Positions 15,106-22,532 of a stretch of 37,191 bases of DNA are shown here, piece by piece (the stretch's first letter is position 1; every line of letters starts with the position of its first letter). The notes under the pieces are model-generated. The model was not told the origin of the DNA. It did no database searches and saw nothing but the letters and a program-made list of their open reading frames with translations. The stretch spans positions 1 to 37,191 of the forward strand of contig JAFUVM010000008.1 of assembly GCA_017483665.1 (NCBI GenBank), written 5' to 3'. Source of the stretch: Bacteroidaceae bacterium (GTDB taxonomy: Bacteria > Bacteroidota > Bacteroidia > Bacteroidales > Bacteroidaceae). Made by a program: the position numbers and the translations under genes.

Positions 15106-15549
15106 ATGACACGCAAGCCAAGCCCCTTCAATTCCAACCATATCTTCGTGGACACTAACGTCCTCGTGGGTGGTTACAGCGGCGACGCACGTTTCCAGAA
15201 GGATGCCGACTGCCTGCACTATCTCTATTCCCTTACGGGTAAGCGGCTCTACATCTCGTCGCTCAGTGTGGCGCAACTCATCTCTGTCTATCAGAAGAAG
15301 AAAATAAACGACGAGATAGTCCGCATAGTCCGCGACCTGCAGCACCGCTTCAACGTCATCGACTTCACCAACCGCGACATAGACGCATCACTCACCGAAA
15401 CGGGAGCTGACATCGAGGACAACGTACAGTTCGTGCTGGCCCGGAAACAGAAATGTAGTATCATCGTCACGAACAACTACAAAGACTATCGTCTCTTCTT
15501 TAACGTCCGTGTCGTCAAGCCCGATGAAGTAAGAACGATACCACAGTAA
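15106..15549 (+). CDS. PIN-domain protein, VapC-like toxin
   Basis: A 147-residue PIN-fold ribonuclease candidate. The first acidic residue is in FVDTNVLVGGY. Another is in the helix ADIEDNVQFVLARKQKCSIIVT, and the last motif is TNNYKDY where family members usually have TxDxxDF. Thus the third conserved Asp is replaced by Asn while the fourth is kept. PIN toxins cleave tRNA, rRNA or mRNA. The partner at 14911 would neutralise it. The Asn change may lower activity. Confidence 0.75.
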   Translation: MTRKPSPFNSNHIFVDTNVLVGGYSGDARFQKDADCLHYLYSLTGKRLYISSLSVAQLISVYQKKKINDEIVRIVRDLQHRFNVIDFTNRDIDASLTETGADIEDNVQFVLARKQKCSIIVTNNYKDYRLFFNVRVVKPDEVRTIPQ

Positions 15550-15921
15550 CAGAATCCCTCCCACAAACTACCGAAACACCCCAGCAGAGTAATCCACATG
15601 CCACACCTCGGAAGGTTAAATAATGCCAACAGAGCAAACCGACGGAGCAGCGAGCGCAAAGCGATGCCCGCATCAGCTTTGCCGAGTCGCGACGGAGGAA
15701 GACTATATGTCAACATAATGACCGATCCTTTTGCCTTCGGCGTAATCGACAATAAAATTACCCCCACGCATATATTGTAAGTGGCTGCCATGTAACTTTT
15801 TCTGCGCTTCGGCGCGACGATATACCATAGGCACGTTCCGATTCCCCCTCGTGGGGAATGCGGGGCGTGCTTTTGCTATTTAACCATTTTATTTACTAAC
15901 ATTTTAAAAACAAATTCTTTT
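15550..15921. other. Intergenic region with terminator-like hairpin
   Basis: No gene is recognised. A REP-like block (GCGAGCGCAAAGCGATGCCC) lies near 15650, and the right half contains the hairpin at 15831-15870. The A/T-rich stretch from 15880 precedes the frameshifted gene. Confidence 0.45.
15831..15874 (+). terminator. Hairpin terminator of toxin-antitoxin operon
   Basis: GCACG (15831-15835) pairs with CGTGC (15866-15870), and inside it ATTCCCC (15841-15847) pairs with GGGGAAT (15853-15859). TTTT follows directly. It is about 280 bp past the toxin stop. Confidence 0.45.
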
Positions 15922-16172
15922 ATGAGAAAAAAGTACTTAGTTTGTTTGCCCTGTTGCTCTTGGCAGTGACGGGGGCATGGGCGAAAGGCGATCTCCACCT
16001 CTACGCCGATGTGAAAGGGACCGAAATGATGCTGATGTATGGTGAGGTATCCGGAGATGAGCCTTACTACGGCGCCGACACCTACGAAACCCAGTGGGAC
16101 GGGAAGCACCGCCTGCTGCACCTCCGCTTCGAGAACAAACCCGAGGGCGTGAAGGTCTGCATCCGTTGGTAG
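15922..16172 (+). pseudogene. Frameshifted small secreted protein
   Basis: The ATG at 15922 opens MRKKYL and then fails after 15 codons. One additional A in the run of six A (15927-15932) would give MRKKVLSLFALLLLAVTGAWA, a textbook signal peptide. It would fuse in frame to LHLYADVKGTEMMLMYGEVSGDEPYYG and on to a stop at 16172. The mature part would be only about 60 residues and I do not recognise it; it may be the N-terminal remnant of a longer surface protein. A homopolymer slip (mutation, phase variation or sequencing error) is the simplest cause. Confidence 0.65.
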
Positions 16173-16215
16173 AATCACTTATAGGGGCAAGGAGCAAGGG
16201 GCTCCAAAAGATAAG

Positions 16216-16908
16216 TCAGAGGGGGGCCTTATAGAGATAGTACGAGCCGCCGGTGCTCTGGCAGTAGCGGGCGAGGAGGGAAAGGATGTACTCCGCATTC
16301 TCGCGGACCCGCTGTTCGTTGCCGTCGTAGCCGTTGATAAGCACGACAAGGTGGCGCGTCTCGAGCGTCATCTTCGTGCGTTCGTTGTCGCTGGTGGGAG
16401 TGCCTACGCCGCCCTGAGCGTCGCGATAGACGGGCAGTCCCCCGATGTTGATGATGCCGCGCCCGATGCCTTCGTAGGGTTCTCCCTCGCGTCCGATGCC
16501 GAGCGTCAGCGTGTCGCCCACGAAGCGGTCTGCATCGAAGCCGCCGATGCTGTAGCCGTAGGCAATCGAAGCCAGGTTCACCAGGTCCACCAGTGTGTCG
16601 CGCTGATAGAGCTCCTTGCCCTGCAGCACGCGGCGGATGAGTGCCTCGGAAGCCGGACGATACCGCGAGGGGTCCTTGCCGCAAGCCTTGTACACGCGCC
16701 TTGTTGCGGCGATGCTCGTCAGTTCCTTCAGCGACTCGGTGGTCAGCTCCCTGCGGAAGCGTTCGCACAGCGCCCTGATCTCCTGCCACAGCGCCTCGCT
16801 CTGCGGCGTGTTCACCACTTCGGCCTCCACCATGGCCCCCACAAACTCGGGGCATACCCTTTTTATCTCGGCCGACACCAGCACGTTTATCTTTTTCTTT
16901 TCCTTCAT
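16216..16908 (-). CDS. B3/B4 tRNA-binding-domain protein
   Basis: A 230-residue protein matching the stand-alone B3/B4 domain family, related to the editing-type domain of the phenylalanyl-tRNA synthetase beta subunit. Diagnostic segments are RYRPASEALIRRVLQGKELY, LVDLVNLASIAYGYSIGGFDAD, and GGVGTPTSDNERTKMTLETRHLVVLINGYDG. Stand-alone members are thought to edit or trans-edit aminoacyl-tRNAs, but this is not shown for this one. The start at 16908 is preceded by AGGAAAG; the upstream TTG at 16956 lies within the -7 box. Confidence 0.8.
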   Translation of the reverse strand: MKEKKKINVLVSAEIKRVCPEFVGAMVEAEVVNTPQSEALWQEIRALCERFRRELTTESLKELTSIAATRRVYKACGKDPSRYRPASEALIRRVLQGKELYQRDTLVDLVNLASIAYGYSIGGFDADRFVGDTLTLGIGREGEPYEGIGRGIINIGGLPVYRDAQGGVGTPTSDNERTKMTLETRHLVVLINGYDGNEQRVRENAEYILSLLARYCQSTGGSYYLYKAPL

Positions 16909-16953
16909 CGCTTTCCTTTTTGTCCTGCGTTCGCAGGTGATACTTTCGTGGCG

Positions 16954-16961
16954 CAAAGATA
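16954..16961 (-). promoter_or_regulatory. -7 box of B3/B4-domain gene
   Basis: TATCTTTG on the minus strand, 45 bp before the ATG at 16908. Confidence 0.6.
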
Positions 16962-16995
16962 CGGATTTTTGCGGAATCCGAGGCTCAAAGCAGCG

Positions 16996-17260
16996 AATAA
17001 AATTCCGCCTGACAGGTAATAAAAATCCCTGCCGCGGGGTATGAAATCCGTCGCGGCAGGGGATAAAACTTTTTCAAAGGCTTGGAAATATATTTCAGAA
17101 GCTTGGAAATATATTTCAAAGGCACTGAAATATATTTCCAAACCACTGAAATAATTTGTTCACGCGAGGCGAAAGGCTTGTTGACGTGCGGTGAAGAACT
17201 TGTTCACGCGAGGCGAAAGGTTTGTTCACGAGAGACGAAGGATTTGTTCTCGTGCTTCTC
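16996..17260. repeat. Long intergenic 21-22-bp periodic array
   Basis: About twelve units in three sub-families. The first has AATAAAA/ATGAAAT-type starts at 22-bp spacing (16997, 17019, 17041, 17063). The second has GAAATATATTTC palindromes at 17085, 17106 and 17127, then a shortened one at 17148 (21 bp). The third has TTGTT[CG]ACG-type units at 17156, 17178, 17200, 17222 and 17244 (22 bp). The units are adjacent, without spacers. The array separates a gene reading left (B3/B4) from the end of the rhamnosidase gene, so it lies in the rhamnosidase's transcribed 3' flank or beyond. Function is unknown. Confidence 0.75.
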
Positions 17261-17309
17261 GGTGTTTTGCTTCGTGCTCCGAGTCCTTTCGCGGAACGGG
17301 GCTTGTCGT

Positions 17310-20300
17310 TTAGTTGCTCTTTATGATCTTCTTTCCGCCGGTGATGACGATGCCGCGGGCTGCGCTCTCGTCGGGCAAGAGCATGCCTTCGAGGTTGTAG
17401 TAGGTGCCTACGTCCTGACGGCTGGGCTTGGCCTTCTCGCTGATGCCCTTAATCGCGTTGGGGTCCTCGGTGCTGACGGTGAAGAGGTACGAGCCGGAGC
17501 CTACCTCGTAGGTGGCGTAGCCGTCGGCCGTCTCAACGTATGTCACGCCCTCGGCCTCCTCGGCCACTTCGCCGCTCTCGTACACGTAGAGGCCGTCGCC
17601 GACGGGCAGACGCAACGTGGCCGACGTGTTGGCGGGGATGGTGACACGGTAGGTCATCTCCTTCGAGCCGTCGCATTCCCACTCGGCCTTGATGCTGCCG
17701 TAGTCGGAAGCAAAGTCGGCTTCGGCGGACGTGATGCGCTTCTGGCTGTAGCGGAGCGTGGAGCGTGTGTCGGGATAGGGTTGCAGAACGAAGTGCTTGA
17801 AGCCGGGCTGTGCCTCGTCGGGCGCGATGCCTGCCACGTGGCGGTACATCCATTCGGCTATGATGCCATAGGCGTAGTGGTTGAAGGAGTTCATGCTGAC
17901 GGGGCCGTAGCCGCTGGCCTTGGTGTAGGAGTTCCAGCGTTCCCAGATGGTCGTGGCGCCCTGGTCGACGCTATAGAGCCAGGAGGGATCGTTGCGTTGG
18001 AGCAGCAATGTATAGGCATCGTCGTTGAGTCCGTTCTCGGTGAGCGTCTGGTTGAGGATGGCTGTACCGAGGAAACCGGTATTGAGCTTGAAGGCATTGT
18101 TCTGGATGGCACGGTGCAGATAGGTGCGGGTGCGTGTGACGGACTGTTCGTCGGGCAGCAGGTTGTAGCGGAGCGCCATGAGGTAGCCGCACTGAGTGCC
18201 CTGCGTGGGAACCTTCGAGTTGCTGAGGAAGCGCTTCTGCCACTCGGCCCTGATGTTCTGGAAGAGCTCTTCGTACTGCTCAGCCTTCTTGCTGTAGGTG
18301 TCGCCTTCCTGTTCGGAAAGGGCACGACAGGTGCGGGCCATGAGGTCGGCCACATAGGCGTAGTAGCTGACGCTGATGTAGCGTCCGTCGGTCGTGACGT
18401 AGGCCACCCAGTCGCCGTGAATGGGGTCAGAGCCGTTGTACTGGTAGCCGCCGCCTGCCTTGGTGGTGAGGAACTGCATGTAGCGCTCGTTGGCCTCGAA
18501 GTTGTCGCGCAGGATATCCTTGTCGCCGGTCATCACATAGACGTTCCAGGGCACGATGATGCCTGCCTCGGACCATCCCGTCGAAGCGTATTCCACGCCC
18601 CAATGATAGGGAGCGATGACGGGGTAGGCGCCGTCGGAGCGCTGGGCGTCGCGCATGTCGCGCATCCATTTCTTGTAGAAGTTGCGGGTGTCGCCGTTGT
18701 AGAGGCCTGCCATGGAGAAGACCTGCGTGTCGGCTGTCCAGCCCATGCGTTCGTCGCGCTGCGGGCAGTCGGTGGGCACGCTGACGAAGTTGGAGCGCTG
18801 TCCCCACATGACGTTGCTGTAGAGCTGGTTGACATCCTCGTGGCTGGTGCGGAACGAGGACTTCTCGTCGACGGCACTCGTCACGGTCTCGCCGATGACA
18901 TCCGCCAGGTCGACGTCGGCCGAGGTGGTCACCTCGATGTAGCGGAAACCGAAGTAAGTGGTGGTGGGATGGAAGCTCTCGCCCTCGGCAGCACCCTTGA
19001 GGGTGTAGTAGAGCGTGGCCTCGGCGGAACGGAGGTTCTCGGTGTAGATGGACCCGGCAGGGCCGTCGTCGCCGCGTCCGCGGTCGCCCGTCGTGTTAGG
19101 CATCTCGCCGAAGCGGAAACGCAGCTTCGTTCCGCGCTCGCCCTTTGCGGTGAAGCTCACCCAACCGGAGGCGTTCTGACCGAGGTCGATAACAGCGGTC
19201 TGGCCTGCCTTCAGCGTGAAGTTGTTCTGGTCGGTGAGTTCCGTCCGGACATCTATCGCGCCGAATGTCTTGCCGTTGGCCTTCGTGCCCTCGTATATCT
19301 GGATGGTCTTGGGATAGCGGCGCAGGCCTTCTACAGCCATGATGGCGGGACCTTCGAAGGCAAGGACCTCGCCCTTGAAGTCGTTCGACACGGCTGTACC
19401 GAACCAGTCGCTGTCGTCGAAGTCGGCTGTGAACTGCCCTGCTTCGAGACGGGCATCGTAGGTTTCGCCGTTGTAGATGTCGCCTTTGCGCAGAGGACCG
19501 TTGGTGTTGCTGCGCCAGGTGAGGTCGGTGGGGATGGTCAGGACGGAGCCGTCCTCCAGTTCCACCTTGAGCAGGGCGCGGAAGGCATTGGGCTTGTTGC
19601 CGTACATGCCGTGCACGATGCCGCCGTTCCACCAGCCTGTCGACACCTCGGCGCCGATGGCGTTCTTGCCTTCGCGCAGCAGAGCCGTCACGTCGTGCGT
19701 GGTGTAGAAGACGGTCTTCTTCATCTCGGTTGCGCCAGGCTTGAGCTCATCGTAGAGGGTCTTGCCGTCGTCGTCGGTCTGACCGACGCGTTCGCCGTTG
19801 ATAAAGACGTTGTATACGCCCAGACCCGTTGCGTAGAGACGGGCGCAACGGACTGCCGCTCCGAGCTCGAACACCTTGCGGAACATCGGCATGCCAGGGG
19901 CGATGCTGCCGTCCTGCTGCATGAGTCGCTTGCTGCCGCCCACGGCTGCCTCCATATAGCACTGGCGGCTGCCGCCGAAGTCGCGTATGTCGGTAGCGTT
20001 GAAGGCGTTGCCTGCGCCCTCGAAGTCCTCGCTGAAGATGACGGTGGGGTTGCCCTCTTCGTCGTAGACGGTCTGCCGTATGTTGTCGAAGTAAGCTTTC
20101 TCGCGCTCGCTGCCCGTGGCGCTGACGCGTACACCGAGGTCGCCGACGGCAAGCACGCCCTGCGTGTCCTGGTAGGTGTCCACGAGTACATCATCAATAT
20201 ATGTGCGCACGTAGGGTGTCTCGCACTCCAGCGTGACGTGGTGCTGCTTGCCGATGAGGTCAGTTTTGGTCAGGGAGATGGGCGTATCGCTGTAGGTCAG

Positions 20301-21428
20301 GTTGCCGTTCAGATAGACGTGACGGCGCACGACGGGCTTGGTGACGTCGAGCGTGTTGATGGCCCACATCATATAGGTGTCGCCGGAAGTGGCGCTGAAG
20401 CAGATGCTTGCGTTGTCGTTGACAAGGGTCAGGTCGTAGTCGACGTCGAAGCGTACGGGCTCTGCGACCTTCTGCTGCCAGGCGTAGGCTGCGGGGCCGG
20501 CGACGTAGAACTGCCCGTTCTGCATCGAACCTGTGCCGAACATGCAGGTGGAGCCGTCGAAGTGTTCCTCGAGGAGGACCTTGTCGCCGGAGCGGACGAT
20601 GAAGTCGTCGAAGTAGGCCTGCTCGGGCTGGTTGCCGTTGTCGTAGTCCTCGCGGAAGCCGAAGTCGCCGTATGCGAAGTCGCCCGTGCGGGTGTCGATG
20701 AGGACGTCGTCGATGTATGTGCGTGCCGTCGTGCCGCCCGTCACCTCGATGGTCAGGGTGTGCTGCTCGCCGTTCTTGATGCTGACGCCGGTGATGGCGT
20801 TCTCCGAGAGGCATGCGGGATTGCCGCCGCTCCAACGATGGGGACGGAAACGGAGGCTGCCGTTAGTGTTCACCTGCCACATGTAGTAGTTGCTGTGGTC
20901 GGAAGCGGCGAAGATGAGTCCGGCAGCCAGCTGCTTGATGTTGAACTTCACCTCCACCTCATAGTCGGTGACGGGACCCTCGCCCTCGGCACCCGGTGCG
21001 CCTGTGCTGGCCTTGATCCATTGCGCGGCACCCCACGCCGAAGCCTTCATCAGTCCGGTCTCGAAGTAGGCTTTCTCCGAGCTGACGGCCGTCTCGCCCT
21101 TGTTGTCGGTGACGGTGACGCGCCAGTAGTAGCGTGTCTCAGCCTCGGGGCTGAAGCCTTTGGCCTCTACGCCGACGCTCTGGTCGGACTCGACCGTGCC
21201 GGACTCCCACACCACATTGCCGAAGTCGGCGTCGCGGGCCACCTGGATGCTGTAGCTCGTCTGCATGACGCTGCGCTGCAGGCTCTGCATCGTCCACGAG
21301 AAATGAATGGTGCTCTTGTCGATACCGACGGGGTTGTGGTAGTCCTCGGTACGAAGGCTGTTGACGTCGAGGGCATGGGCCGACACGGCTGCCACACACG
21401 TCAGGAGGGTAAACAGAATCTTCTTCAT
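17310..21428 (-). CDS. GH78 alpha-L-rhamnosidase with inserted domains
   Basis: A 1372-residue secreted enzyme with a signal peptide (MKKILFTLLTCVAAVSAHA). Residues about 25-125 form the fibronectin-like N-terminal domain. AAQWI (135-139) begins the rhamnosidase N domain, which resumes at PMFRKVFEL (514) and LYATGLGVYNVFING. Between them lie two related lectin-like beta-sandwich repeats (about 155-295 and 325-455), each with TYIDDVLxDT. The catalytic (alpha/alpha)6 barrel follows, with CPQRDERMGWTAD (888-900; the Glu acts as general acid) and GATTIWERWN (about 1157-1166; general base). The C-terminus (YNLEGMLLP to GGKKIIKSN) resembles the type IX secretion tail of Prevotella proteins. It removes terminal L-rhamnose from pectic or plant glycans. 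Divergent AraC regulator upstream. Confidence 0.9.
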   Translation of the reverse strand: MKKILFTLLTCVAAVSAHALDVNSLRTEDYHNPVGIDKSTIHFSWTMQSLQRSVMQTSYSIQVARDADFGNVVWESGTVESDQSVGVEAKGFSPEAETRYYWRVTVTDNKGETAVSSEKAYFETGLMKASAWGAAQWIKASTGAPGAEGEGPVTDYEVEVKFNIKQLAAGLIFAASDHSNYYMWQVNTNGSLRFRPHRWSGGNPACLSENAITGVSIKNGEQHTLTIEVTGGTTARTYIDDVLIDTRTGDFAYGDFGFREDYDNGNQPEQAYFDDFIVRSGDKVLLEEHFDGSTCMFGTGSMQNGQFYVAGPAAYAWQQKVAEPVRFDVDYDLTLVNDNASICFSATSGDTYMMWAINTLDVTKPVVRRHVYLNGNLTYSDTPISLTKTDLIGKQHHVTLECETPYVRTYIDDVLVDTYQDTQGVLAVGDLGVRVSATGSEREKAYFDNIRQTVYDEEGNPTVIFSEDFEGAGNAFNATDIRDFGGSRQCYMEAAVGGSKRLMQQDGSIAPGMPMFRKVFELGAAVRCARLYATGLGVYNVFINGERVGQTDDDGKTLYDELKPGATEMKKTVFYTTHDVTALLREGKNAIGAEVSTGWWNGGIVHGMYGNKPNAFRALLKVELEDGSVLTIPTDLTWRSNTNGPLRKGDIYNGETYDARLEAGQFTADFDDSDWFGTAVSNDFKGEVLAFEGPAIMAVEGLRRYPKTIQIYEGTKANGKTFGAIDVRTELTDQNNFTLKAGQTAVIDLGQNASGWVSFTAKGERGTKLRFRFGEMPNTTGDRGRGDDGPAGSIYTENLRSAEATLYYTLKGAAEGESFHPTTTYFGFRYIEVTTSADVDLADVIGETVTSAVDEKSSFRTSHEDVNQLYSNVMWGQRSNFVSVPTDCPQRDERMGWTADTQVFSMAGLYNGDTRNFYKKWMRDMRDAQRSDGAYPVIAPYHWGVEYASTGWSEAGIIVPWNVYVMTGDKDILRDNFEANERYMQFLTTKAGGGYQYNGSDPIHGDWVAYVTTDGRYISVSYYAYVADLMARTCRALSEQEGDTYSKKAEQYEELFQNIRAEWQKRFLSNSKVPTQGTQCGYLMALRYNLLPDEQSVTRTRTYLHRAIQNNAFKLNTGFLGTAILNQTLTENGLNDDAYTLLLQRNDPSWLYSVDQGATTIWERWNSYTKASGYGPVSMNSFNHYAYGIIAEWMYRHVAGIAPDEAQPGFKHFVLQPYPDTRSTLRYSQKRITSAEADFASDYGSIKAEWECDGSKEMTYRVTIPANTSATLRLPVGDGLYVYESGEVAEEAEGVTYVETADGYATYEVGSGSYLFTVSTEDPNAIKGISEKAKPSRQDVGTYYNLEGMLLPDESAARGIVITGGKKIIKSN

Positions 21429-21486
21429 TGCATTGTGTTTTATGATTACTTATGTTTGTCTGCGTCGTCCTTATGCACCCCAAAGG

Positions 21487-21516
21487 GCAAGATATACTAT
21501 ATCTTTCGCCTGCAAA
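21487..21516 (-). promoter_or_regulatory. Promoter of rhamnosidase gene
   Basis: On the minus strand TTTG (21516-21513) is followed after 18 bp by TATCTTGC (21494-21487), an imperfect -7 box. The weak -7 suggests activator dependence. Confidence 0.45.
21489..21505. promoter_or_regulatory. 17-bp palindrome, candidate operator
   Basis: AAGATATA C TATATCTT is a perfect 8-1-8 palindrome overlapping the rhamnosidase -7 box. It contains AAGAT half-sites, as does the candidate operator upstream of rhaB. It may be the binding site of the adjacent AraC-type regulator or of another factor. Confidence 0.4.
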
Positions 21517-21570
21517 GGACGCGGTTTCCTGCCACATGGCGAAGAATTAACTGACTTTTTGATGTAACAT

Positions 21571-21601
21571 TTTGATATGTCGGGAAGATTCCTTAACTTT
21601 G
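21571..21601 (+). promoter_or_regulatory. Promoter of AraC-type regulator gene
   Basis: TTTG (21571-21574), a 19-bp spacer and TAACTTTG (21594-21601) match the consensus exactly. The coding start follows 19 bp after the -7 box. Confidence 0.8.
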
Positions 21602-21620
21602 CAAGGACAAAAACAAAGCT

Positions 21621-22493
21621 ATGGCTACCAGCAAATACCTGCTTACACACGCATCGGACCACCAGTGGGGCATCATCACAAAGACAGTGGGACTGCAGGA
21701 CATAAAGCCCGGCAGCAAGTACCCCCAGGGGGAACATCCCGAGGACTACCTTTTCTTCACCGAAGAAGGACGCACCCTGCGGGAGACGCAGATACTGTAT
21801 ATCATAAAAGGAAGCGGCTGGTTCGTCTCGGCCCACCAGCCCCGGACCGAACTCCACGCGGGCGACTCCGTCATCCTCTACCCCCACGAGTGGCACAACT
21901 ACGCCCCCGACCCCGAGACGGGATGGTCGGAAGCTTGGATCGGCTTCACAGGCAGGTTTGCAGGCATGCTCGTGGACAAGTTCTTCCCGGACCGCTCGCA
22001 CCCCATCCACCACGTGGGCGTGTCGCAGACACTCTGTACCGCCTACGAGAAAGCCTGCGAGGTGGCCGAGGCACAGATGCCGGCCTACCAGCAACAATTG
22101 GCGGGGTACATCGGCCTCATCCTCAGCACCATCTACGCCCGCAGCCAGCAACTGCCCTTCATCGACAACCCCGATACCGTCAGCATCAACTTCGCCATAA
22201 AGCGCATGAGGCAAAACTTGCAGCACAACCTGCGCATGGAGGACATTGCCGCCGAAGCCGGCATGAGCTACTCCAAGTTCCGCAAGCAGTTCAAGAGCCA
22301 CACGGGGTTCCCGCCCGCACAGTACTTCCTGCGGCTCAAGATGGAGCGTGCCAAAGACTATCTGCTCAGCACGACGCTCTCCTGCAAGGAGATTTCCTTC
22401 CGCCTGGGCTTCGACTCCGCCTCGTACTTCAACAAGATGTTCCGCATCTATCAGGGCCAGACGCCCGTAGAATACCGCACGGCCGGAGGCTGA
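21621..22493 (+). CDS. AraC-family regulator, probable RhaR
   Basis: A 290-residue transcription factor. Residues about 15-110 form a cupin-like sensor (LYIIKGSGWFVS, ELHAGDSVILYPHEWHNYAP). Residues about 190-287 carry two helix-turn-helix units, the first with MEDIAAEAGMSYSKFRKQFKSHTG and the second with CKEISFRLGFDSASYFNKMFRIYQGQTPVEYR. It is divergent from the alpha-L-rhamnosidase, so L-rhamnose is the likely effector. B. thetaiotaomicron uses an AraC-type activator, RhaR, for its rha operon. The rha operon here is 11 kb away, and its promoter carries AAGAT-type sites like those here. The gene symbol is left empty because orthology is not proven. Confidence 0.82.
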   Translation: MATSKYLLTHASDHQWGIITKTVGLQDIKPGSKYPQGEHPEDYLFFTEEGRTLRETQILYIIKGSGWFVSAHQPRTELHAGDSVILYPHEWHNYAPDPETGWSEAWIGFTGRFAGMLVDKFFPDRSHPIHHVGVSQTLCTAYEKACEVAEAQMPAYQQQLAGYIGLILSTIYARSQQLPFIDNPDTVSINFAIKRMRQNLQHNLRMEDIAAEAGMSYSKFRKQFKSHTGFPPAQYFLRLKMERAKDYLLSTTLSCKEISFRLGFDSASYFNKMFRIYQGQTPVEYRTAGG

Positions 22494-22532
22494 CGGCACG
22501 GCCTGGATATCCTGACAATTCTTGACAACAAT

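Noticed and set aside
16996-17260. CRISPR array
   Set aside because: Repeats are 21-22 bp and adjacent, with no unique spacers and no cas genes. The same applies to the arrays at 45, 10558 and 35235.
17082-21554. 1490-codon open frame on the plus strand
   Set aside because: It is antisense to the GH78 gene. The protein is low-complexity (Val, Gly, Ala, Asp, His) with no domain, a typical shadow of a GC-rich gene.
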